From: Spirochaetaceae bacterium | GTDB taxonomy: Bacteria; Spirochaetota; Spirochaetia; Treponematales; Breznakiellaceae | Direction: 5' to 3' | NCBI GenBank assembly: GCA_031279895.1 | Contig: JAITHR010000073.1 | Span: 1 to 10,376 of the forward strand | Length of the DNA: 10,376 nucleotides | In this document: positions 5,548-10,376 of the stretch, in pieces | Numbering within the stretch: the first letter of the stretch is position 1 | How the letters are laid out: every line of letters begins with the position of its first letter | Notes under the pieces: generated by a model | Database searches by the model: none | The model's input: only the letters and a program-made list of their open reading frames with translations | Told to the model about the DNA's origin: nothing | Program-made: the position numbers and the translations under genes

Positions 5548-7659
5548 ATGAAAAAGAAACTCGGTATCGGTATGCTGCTTTTCACCGTGGGATGGGGGCT
5601 TTTCAGCCAAGAAACAAGCGTTTTTGAAGATTTTATCGTCGCGCTGGCAGCGGAATCCGCCGGTTATGAAGGCGTCAGCATCGCGGGCTACAAGGGAAGC
5701 GCGGTCGATGTGGTCATCCCGTCCGCGATTAACGGGAGTCCGGTCGTCAGTATCGGTGCGCGCGCGTTCTACCGGTCGCTCGGTATACGAAGCGTAACCA
5801 TTCCGGATTCCGTGCGGACCATCGGCGCGGAGGCGTTCCGCGGGTGCAGAAACCTCACGAGCGCGGCCATTCCCAATTCCGTAATCGAGATAGGGAACTG
5901 GGCGTTTCTGGGGTGCGCCGGGCTCACGAGCGCGGTCATTCCCGCCTCGGTCCGATCTGTCGGCGAAGGGGCGTTTTCCTGGTGCGCCGGCCTCACGAGC
6001 GTAGTCATACCGGACTCCGTGCGGTTCATCGGAAAGAGCGCGTTCTTAGGGTGCGCGGGCCTCACGAGCGCGGTCATTCCCGCGTCTGTCAGCGCCGTCG
6101 AAGACTGGACCTTCGGAGAATGCAGGCGCCTCTCACGGATTACGATACCCGCGGGCATTACGCGCATCGGCTCATGGGCGTTCTTCGGGTGCGCGGCCTT
6201 AACGAACATATCCATACCGGAATCCGCGGAGGTCATCGGTGAAAGCGCCTTTGAAGGGTGCGCCGCGCTTACGCGGATCGCTATTCCCGCGTCAGTTACC
6301 CGCATCGGCGCGGAAGCCTTTGAGGGGTGCCAAAGTCTTGGGAGCATAAGCGTTGACCGCGCAAACAGCGTGTACGCCGGCGTTGACGGGATTCTCTTTG
6401 ATAAGGATATGAAAACCATTCTGGTATACCCGGGCGGCAAAAAGGGCCCCTATACCATCCCGAACACGGTAACTGAAATCGGAAAGAGCGCCTTTGAAGG
6501 GTGCGCGGGCTTAAGTAGCGTGGTGATTCCCGAATCGGTAACTGAAATCGGGGAGAGCGCGTTCTACGGCTGCACGGGCCTAAGCAGCGTAACCCTTCCG
6601 GCCACGATAACGGAAATCAAAGCCCACACCTTCTGGGAATGCCGGAGCCTTACGAAGATAACCATTCCCGTGTCGGTAACTGAAATCGGGTGGTACGCCT
6701 TTTACCGCGCCGGCTTAACCGGCGTGGTCATTCCGGACTCGGTTACCGCCGTCGGTATCGGCGCGTTCTCAGGCTGCGCGAAACTCACCGAGATAACGGT
6801 TCCCGCCTCGGTTACCGCTATCGGCGTGGGCGCGTTCTCAGGCTGCGCCAGCCTTGAGAACGCGGTCATCAACGCCTCCATCACCACTATCGCGGTGGGC
6901 GCCTTTTACGGATGCGTCAGTTTGAAAAGCGTAACCATCCCCGCGTCGGTAACTGAAATCGAGGATCGGGCGTTTAACGGATGCGCCGCGCTTACCGCCG
7001 TAACCCTTCCCCCAGGCCTGACCGCTATCGGGGACCGGGCATTTGCCGAGTGCGGGCGACTGGGATCGATTATCTTTCCCGAAACCCTTAAAGCCATTGG
7101 GAAATACGCATTCAGCCGTTGCGCCGGCCTGCGGAGCGTCGCTATTCCCGCCGGCGTAACGACCCTGGGGTGGTACGCCTTTAACGGGTGCGCCAATCTT
7201 GCAAGCATCGACGTCGTGCCGGGCGGCGGCGCCTATGAGAGCGTTGACGGGGTGGTGTTTGACATCGGCGTCGGGACCGTCGTGGCGTACCCAGCCGGCA
7301 GAAAGGGCGCGTACCGTATTCCCGCGTCAGTTACCGCGATAGGCGAGGGCGCGTTTGCCGAGTGCGCCGGCCTTTCGGACATCACTATTCCCGCTTCAGT
7401 GCGGGAGATCGGGTACGGCGCCTTTTCCTACTGCGCCGGGCTCTCCAAAGTGGCCATCCCCGAATCCCTTGCCTCCATCCGCGCCTATGCGTTCGCGTGG
7501 TGCAAAGCCCTGACCGGCGTAACCATTCCCAATTCGGTAAAGAAGATCGGGTCCTACGCCTTTAACGGGTGCGACGCGCTTACCGCGGTTACCCTTTCCC
7601 AAAGCGCGGAAGTGGGCCAGAGCGCCTTCCCGCGGGCCGCACGGCTCACCTACCGTTAA
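5548..7659 (+). CDS. BspA/TpLRR-type leucine-rich-repeat surface protein
   Basis: The product has 703 residues. AGAGGT (5535-5540) is seven bases before ATG 5548, which is preferred over the in-frame GTG at 5542. The N-terminus MKKKLGIGMLLFTVGWGLFSQ is a Sec signal peptide with no lipobox Cys. The rest is a solenoid of about 24 copies of the 23-residue TpLRR unit, consensus IGxxAFxGCxxLTxVxIPxSVTx, with a degenerate last copy (SAFPRAARLTYR). Two repeats carry the longer island typical of this family, GVDGILFDKDM...VYPGGKKG and SVDGVVFDIGV...AYPAGRKG (repeats 9 and 20). The GC cysteine is kept in most repeats and lost in repeat 13 (FYRAGLTG). Family members act in adhesion to host proteins, other bacteria or surfaces; the ligand here is unknown. 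No anchor or sorting domain follows, so it is secreted or held non-covalently. Confidence 0.93.
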   Translation: MKKKLGIGMLLFTVGWGLFSQETSVFEDFIVALAAESAGYEGVSIAGYKGSAVDVVIPSAINGSPVVSIGARAFYRSLGIRSVTIPDSVRTIGAEAFRGCRNLTSAAIPNSVIEIGNWAFLGCAGLTSAVIPASVRSVGEGAFSWCAGLTSVVIPDSVRFIGKSAFLGCAGLTSAVIPASVSAVEDWTFGECRRLSRITIPAGITRIGSWAFFGCAALTNISIPESAEVIGESAFEGCAALTRIAIPASVTRIGAEAFEGCQSLGSISVDRANSVYAGVDGILFDKDMKTILVYPGGKKGPYTIPNTVTEIGKSAFEGCAGLSSVVIPESVTEIGESAFYGCTGLSSVTLPATITEIKAHTFWECRSLTKITIPVSVTEIGWYAFYRAGLTGVVIPDSVTAVGIGAFSGCAKLTEITVPASVTAIGVGAFSGCASLENAVINASITTIAVGAFYGCVSLKSVTIPASVTEIEDRAFNGCAALTAVTLPPGLTAIGDRAFAECGRLGSIIFPETLKAIGKYAFSRCAGLRSVAIPAGVTTLGWYAFNGCANLASIDVVPGGGAYESVDGVVFDIGVGTVVAYPAGRKGAYRIPASVTAIGEGAFAECAGLSDITIPASVREIGYGAFSYCAGLSKVAIPESLASIRAYAFAWCKALTGVTIPNSVKKIGSYAFNGCDALTAVTLSQSAEVGQSAFPRAARLTYR

Positions 7660-7702
7660 GCCGTCTCCGACGGTTTTAAACGGCTTCCTGTGGGGCGCCC
7701 CA
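7660..7702 (+). terminator. Dispersed hairpin element after the BspA-like gene
   Basis: The core CCGTCTCCGACGG (7661-7673), with TTTT and AAACGGCTTCC, begins two bases after the stop codon and is oriented with the gene, as at 2504. A perfect 12-bp palindrome TGGGGCGCCCCA (7691-7702) follows. A role as terminator or mRNA 3' end protector is plausible. Confidence 0.4.
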
Positions 7703-7769
7703 AAGCGGGCGTTGACCGCTTACTGCGGCGCACCCCTAAGCGGTCTGCGACTACTTTGCCGCGGTATCA

Positions 7770-7798
7770 GGAAGCTGTTTAAAACAGCCGGAGGCTGG
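7770..7798 (-). repeat. Inverted dispersed element with variant core
   Basis: On the minus strand the core CAGCCTCCGGCTG (7785-7797) is followed by TTTTAAACAGCTTCC. Compared with the CCGTC/GACGG core both stem arms have changed together. The following GCTGTTT-T-AAACAGC is also a perfect inverted repeat. The element lies between the BspA-like gene and rnz. Confidence 0.6.
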
Positions 7799-7844
7799 CC
7801 GCCGCCGGCGGGCCGGCGGGTAGAAAGGTTTGGGCGTTTGGCTC

Positions 7845-7850
7845 TATACT
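7845..7850 (+). promoter_or_regulatory. -10 box of rnz, leaderless geometry
   Basis: TATACT (7845-7850) matches five of six -10 consensus bases and lies eight bases before the rnz ATG, so transcription would start within about two bases of it. No good -35 is seen at 16-18 bp. There is no Shine-Dalgarno sequence between the two. Confidence 0.4.
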
Positions 7851-7858
7851 AAACCACT

Positions 7859-8785
7859 ATGAATCTTGAAGCCTTTATTCTTGGGTGCGGGGGCATGATG
7901 CCGCTCCCGAACCGTCATCTTACATCGGTGCTTTTGCGACGTGAAGGCGAGCTCTTCTTGTTTGACGCCGGAGAGGGAACCCAGGTGTCCCTGCGCCGCC
8001 TTAACCTCAGATGGAAAAAAATCTCCGCGCTCTTTATAAGCCATACCCACGCGGACCACGTTACCGGTATTCCGGGGCTGCTTATGCTCTCGTCTCAGGT
8101 CGATCGGGACGACCCGCTCTATATTATCGGCCCGCCCCGTATCGGGGAATACATCGAAACCAACCGGCGGGTTCTGGATATGTATATCAATTACGAGATT
8201 GTGGTGCGGGAGATAACCGAACCGGGGATTGTGTACCAGGGAGAGGGCTTTCATATCCGCTGTTTTCCCCTGCGCCACACGAAGCCCTGCCTGGGCTATA
8301 CGCTGGAGGAAAATCCGCGCCCGGGCGCGTTTCATCCTGACAAGGCGCTGGCGCTTAAGGTGCCGCGGGGCCCCCTTTGGGCAAGACTGCAGTCCGGCGA
8401 AACGGTGTGCGCCCCTGACGGATCCGAGGTACACCCTGCCGCGGTGCTTGGCCCGGCCCGCCGGGGAAGGAAGTTTTCTTTTGTTACCGATACGCTTGCC
8501 TTTCACGAGATTGCCTACGAGGTGGCGGGATCCGACCTTTTCGTCTGCGAGGGGATGTTTGAAAAGGAACTTGCGGAAAGCGCGCGGGAGAAAAAGCACA
8601 TGACCGCGGAGCAGGCCGCCGCGCTCGCAAAAGACGGGTGGGTGAAGAGGCTGGCGCTCATCCATTACAGCCCGCGTTACACCGAGCATGACCTCAAAGC
8701 CCTCCTTAAAGAGGCGCTTCAGGTTTTTCCCCACACGGTCTTGACCAAAGACCGGATGGTGTTTCCCTTAGAATACGAAGACTGA
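7859..8785 (+). CDS. rnz: Ribonuclease Z (tRNA 3' endonuclease)
   Basis: Metallo-beta-lactamase-fold nuclease that cuts tRNA precursors after the discriminator base. The product has 308 residues, the normal length for the short bacterial form. The N-terminal strand is followed by LFLFDAGEGTQ (32-42), the zinc motif HTHADH (62-67), His140 in FPLRHTKPCLGYTLE, Asp211 in FSFVTDTLAF, KKHMTA with His248, and His269 in LIHYSPRY, which together make the two-zinc site. The PxG segment GPLWARLQSGETV (171-183) matches the family, and the flexible-arm (exosite) region falls near residues 150-170. The start ATG fits the family N-terminus; no ribosome binding site is seen. The following flavoprotein gene starts five bases after the stop. 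The CCA-less tRNA-Pro in this window is an obvious substrate. Confidence 0.96.
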   Translation: MNLEAFILGCGGMMPLPNRHLTSVLLRREGELFLFDAGEGTQVSLRRLNLRWKKISALFISHTHADHVTGIPGLLMLSSQVDRDDPLYIIGPPRIGEYIETNRRVLDMYINYEIVVREITEPGIVYQGEGFHIRCFPLRHTKPCLGYTLEENPRPGAFHPDKALALKVPRGPLWARLQSGETVCAPDGSEVHPAAVLGPARRGRKFSFVTDTLAFHEIAYEVAGSDLFVCEGMFEKELAESAREKKHMTAEQAAALAKDGWVKRLALIHYSPRYTEHDLKALLKEALQVFPHTVLTKDRMVFPLEYED

Positions 8786-8802
8786 AGAATATGAAGACTG
8801 AA
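8771..8802 (+). repeat. 16-bp tandem duplication across the rnz stop and next start
   Basis: GAATACGAAGACTGAA (8771-8786) is followed directly by GAATATGAAGACTGAA (8787-8802), with one C/T difference. The first copy encodes the end of RNase Z and its TGA. In the second copy the T creates the ATG of the next gene. Confidence 0.8.
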
Positions 8803-9378
8803 CCCACTGCCCTTGCGCTCACCGGATCCCCGCGCCCGCACGGGGCCACCGCGCGGCTCCTCCAAGTCTTCATTGATACGTGGCGCGGCCTTTCTTCGGG
8901 GAGCGTTACGGTTATTGAGGCGTATAAGGCGTCGGTTGCCCCCTGCACCCATTGCGGCTATTGCCGGAACACGCGGGGCTGTATCCATGACGACGATTTC
9001 ACGGCTATTGACCGGCGACTACGGACGGCGGATTTTCTGGTTATCGCCTCGCCTGTGTACGGGCTGGGGTTTCCCGCGCCCTTGAAAGCGATTTTTGACC
9101 GGTGCCAGCGGTATTTTGAGGCCAAGTTCTCTTCAGGCGCGTCCCGTCCCGTCTTGAAACACAAACCCGCGCTCTTTTTGGCGGCCTACGGTTCAGCCGA
9201 TTCCCGCGGGGTTGAGATGATGCGGGAGCAGTTACGGTATACGTTTCTGCTGATAAACGCCACCCTCGAACAGACGATCGTGGCTGCCGGCACGGATACG
9301 GTTCCTGTTGACCTTGAAGCGGCACAAACCGAGATAGCCCTCAGCCTCCGCCGTCTCCGCTGTCTCCGACGGTTTTAA
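8791..9378 (+). CDS. Flavodoxin-fold NAD(P)H-dependent FMN reductase / iron-sulfur flavoprotein-like
   Basis: The product has 195 residues. The N-terminal strand and FMN phosphate loop are TGSPRPHGATARLL (11-24). PCTHCGYCRNTRGCIHDDD (51-69) carries cysteines 52, 55, 58 and 64 in the arrangement seen in this flavoprotein group, some of which bind an iron-sulfur cluster. IASPVYGLGFPAPLKAIFDR (85-104) is the FMN-ring loop of the family. The third strand is ALFLAAYGSA (127-136). The expected role is electron transfer from NAD(P)H to FMN or a substrate; the partner is unknown. It is the second gene of an rnz operon, with a five-base gap and only weak GAAG before the ATG. The last residues (about LRRLRCLRRF) and the TAA stop come from the dispersed hairpin element (9359-9378), so the original C-terminus has been replaced. 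Confidence 0.88.
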   Translation: MKTEPTALALTGSPRPHGATARLLQVFIDTWRGLSSGSVTVIEAYKASVAPCTHCGYCRNTRGCIHDDDFTAIDRRLRTADFLVIASPVYGLGFPAPLKAIFDRCQRYFEAKFSSGASRPVLKHKPALFLAAYGSADSRGVEMMREQLRYTFLLINATLEQTIVAAGTDTVPVDLEAAQTEIALSLRRLRCLRRF

Positions 9379-9430
9379 ACGGCGTCCCGATACCGCAGCA
9401 AACCGTCTCCGACGGCTTCATAAGCTTCCC
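9359..9430 (+). repeat. Two dispersed hairpin elements at the 3' end of the flavoprotein gene
   Basis: CTGTCTCCGACGG (9360-9372) followed by TTTTAAACGGCGTCCC is type A. The TTTTAA part supplies the stop codon of the flavoprotein gene on the plus strand and of the repeat-encoded frame on the minus strand. A second core, CCGTCTCCGACGG (9403-9415), is followed by a type B tail CTTCATAAGCTTCCCGCG. The first copy is oriented as a possible terminator for the rnz operon. Confidence 0.6.
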
Positions 9431-10310
9431 GCGAAGCGCAACACAGCTGTCTAAGACCGCTTAAAGGCGTGACTTCCGCTCCGGCAGCCTCCGGCTGTTC
9501 CATAAGCGTCATGCCCCGCGCTTTGGCAGCCTCCGGCTGTTCCATAAGCGTCATGCCCCGCGCTTTGGCAGCCTCCGGCTGTTTCATAAGCGTCATGCCC
9601 CGCGCTTTGGCAGCCTCCGGCTGTTTCATAAGCATCATGCCCCGCGCTTTGGCCGGATGTCCCTCCGCTCCGGGCATGGCCGTTTCCGTCCTGAAAAGAT
9701 TCATTTTCATTCTGAAAAGATTCATTTTCATTCTGAAAAGATTCATTTTCAACTTGAAAAGATTCATTTTCATTCTGAAAAGATTCATTTTCAACTTAAA
9801 AAGATTCATTTTCAAACCGCGCATGAATGTCTCCAACGCGACCATGACTATTTCCAACCCATTCTTGACCAGGAATGACTCATTCTTGACCAGGAATACT
9901 TCATTCTTGACCAGGAATGACTCATTCTTGACCAGGAACAAATCGTCCCCGTGTAAGGATAGGGTGGTTTTGCGCACGTTTACGACGGACTTGCGCACGT
10001 TTACGACGGATTGACGCAAATCTACGACAGACTTGCGCGAGTTTACGACGGACTTGCGCGAGTTTACGACAGACTTGCGCAAATCTACGACAGACTTGCG
10101 CAAATCTACGACAGACTTGCGCGAGTTTACGACGGACTTGCGCGAGTTTACGACGGACTTGCGCAAATCTACGACGGACTTGCGCACGTTTACGACGAAA
10201 TAGCGCAAATCTACGACGAACTTGCGCACGTTTACGACGGACTTGCGCGAGTTTACGACGGACTTGCGCACGTATACGACGGAATTGCGCACGTTTACGA
10301 CGGAATTGCG
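9375..10310 (-). CDS. Repeat-encoded frame of heptapeptide arrays (coding status doubtful, possibly a broken gene)
   Basis: The minus strand is open for over 300 codons across all four arrays, because every array period is a multiple of 21. In order the product would have KSVVNxR heptads, FLVKNES heptads, MNLFRMK heptads, four 14-residue repeats (KARGMTLMEQPEAA) and an end encoded by the dispersed element (EAVGDGLLRYRDAV). A first usable start is GTG 10292, inside the array and without a ribosome binding site. The same frame is open again from the window edge down to a TAG at 10311-10313, which is one base change from the TCG present in other type C units. It may therefore be the 3' part of a longer gene now broken, or not a gene at all. 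The plus strand is also open from 9469 to 10014, and codon third positions do not favour either strand. Confidence 0.25.
   Translation of the reverse strand, partial: RNSVVNVRNSVVYVRKSVVNSRKSVVNVRKFVVDLRYFVVNVRKSVVDLRKSVVNSRKSVVNSRKSVVDLRKSVVDLRKSVVNSRKSVVNSRKSVVDLRQSVVNVRKSVVNVRKTTLSLHGDDLFLVKNESFLVKNEVFLVKNESFLVKNGLEIVMVALETFMRGLKMNLFKLKMNLFRMKMNLFKLKMNLFRMKMNLFRMKMNLFRTETAMPGAEGHPAKARGMMLMKQPEAAKARGMTLMKQPEAAKARGMTLMEQPEAAKARGMTLMEQPEAAGAEVTPLSGLRQLCCASREAYEAVGDGLLRYRDAV
9484..9651. repeat. 42-bp tandem array, four copies
   Basis: Four exact-length 42-bp units start at 9484, 9526, 9568 and 9610. Each consists of the hairpin core CAGCCTCCGGCTG, then TTCCATAAGCGTCATG, CCCCGCGC and TTTGG. 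This is the type B dispersed element with the variant core, in tandem. Only two positions differ: TTCC/TTTC in the last two copies, and GTC/ATC in the last copy. Confidence 0.95.
9691..9816. repeat. 21-bp tandem array, six copies, AT-rich
   Basis: Six 21-bp units share the core AAAAGATTCATTTTCA. Unit starts are 9691, 9712, 9733, 9754, 9775 and 9796. Each unit except the last contains the inverted repeat TGAAAA-gattca-TTTTCA. Differences cluster at the unit ends (CATT versus AACT). Read on the minus strand the units encode variants of MNLFRMK/MNLFKLK; on the plus strand they encode LKRFIFI. Confidence 0.95.
9861..9944. repeat. 21-bp tandem array, four copies, near-palindromic units
   Basis: Four 21-bp units start at 9861, 9882, 9903 and 9924, sharing ATTCTTGACCAGGAA with a variable 3' end (TGACTC, TACTTC, TGACTC, CAAATC). 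TTCTTG-AC-CAGGAA is nearly self-complementary (one G-T pair). On the minus strand the units encode FLVKNES-type heptapeptides, on the plus strand FLTRNDS. Confidence 0.95.
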
Positions 10311-10376
10311 CTAGTTTACGACGGACTTGAGCACGTTTACGACGGACTTGCGCACGTTTACGACGGACTTGCGCAC
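9972..10376. repeat. 21-bp tandem array, 19 full copies, continuing past the window
   Basis: Nineteen units of exactly 21 bp run from 9972 to 10370, with a partial unit at the edge. Three unit types differ as blocks after GCGC: type A (ACGTTTACGACGG), type B (AAATCTACGACAG or -GG) and type C (GAGTTTACGACGG). The order is A A B C C B B C C B A B A C A A C A A, so the four-unit block B C C B appears twice in a row (10014-10097 and 10098-10181). On the minus strand the units encode KSVVNVR, KSVVDLR and KSVVNSR. The array is too regular to be a CRISPR, as it has no unique spacers. Confidence 0.96.

Noticed and set aside
5394..5627. GTG-started 77-codon frame in the leader of the BspA-like gene
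   Set aside because: It overlaps the signal peptide region in another frame, has no clear ribosome binding site and resembles no family I know.
5769..7208. Open frames antisense or out of frame inside the BspA-like gene
   Set aside because: They mirror the 69-bp repeat of the LRR coding sequence and have no independent start signals.
7844..8734. 296-codon minus-strand frame opposite rnz
   Set aside because: It is antisense to a clear RNase Z with complete catalytic motifs and has no domain of its own.
9469..10014. Plus-strand 181-codon open frame over the arrays
   Set aside because: It is open because array periods are multiples of three; it has no ribosome binding site. It ends inside the fourth array, and the minus strand is open for longer. 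I could not favour either as a real gene.
9691..10376. CRISPR array
   Set aside because: Units are directly contiguous with no unique spacers, the period is only 21 bp, and no cas genes are present.
1381..10376. Insertion sequence or transposon
   Set aside because: Despite many dispersed repeats, no transposase, integrase or long terminal inverted repeats were found in any frame.

Overview
The window looks like chromosomal DNA of a spirochaete, most likely a Treponema-type organism. Three observations suggest this: a long BspA/TpLRR leucine-rich-repeat surface protein, an ankyrin-repeat protein, and ordinary bacterial core genes (ruvA, rseP, rnz) embedded in a GC-rich background full of short dispersed repeats. 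The phylum call is inference from gene content; no rRNA or marker alignment was possible.

Layout. 1-669 is the 3' part of an ankyrin-repeat gene (+). 1033-1380 is a small exported protein (+). 1381-1769 is repeat-derived spacer. 1770-2384 is ruvA (+), followed by tRNA-Pro(UGG) at 2422-2494, whose promoter -35 box overlaps the ruvA stop. 2679-3158 is a GNAT acetyltransferase (-), 3257-4615 is the site-2 protease rseP (-), and 4728-5165 is an AT-rich, probably acquired Vsr-type endonuclease (-). A divergent promoter region with a long structured leader precedes the 703-residue BspA-like protein (5548-7659, +). RNase Z (7859-8785, +) and a flavodoxin-like FMN reductase (8791-9378, +) form a short operon. 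From about 9359 to the right edge the DNA is almost entirely repetitive: a 42-bp tandem array, then three unrelated 21-bp tandem arrays. The last of these runs off the window.

Two themes run across the window. First, a short dispersed hairpin element (core CCGTCTCCGACGG or its stem-compensated variant CAGCCTCCGGCTG) sits at or near the 3' ends of most genes. In one case it supplies the stop codon of the upstream gene, and it is itself amplified as the 42-bp array. Second, the three core genes ruvA, rseP and rnz each have a -10-like hexamer only 7-8 nt before the start codon and no usable Shine-Dalgarno sequence, which suggests leaderless transcripts. The accessory genes have ordinary ribosome binding sites.

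Functionally, RNase Z would trim the 3' end of tRNA precursors such as the tRNA-Pro here, which has no encoded CCA. RuvA and Vsr belong to DNA recombination and repair, RseP to envelope stress proteolysis, and the ankyrin and LRR proteins probably to binding interactions. The best candidate for something undescribed is the right-hand repeat region together with the dispersed hairpin element.
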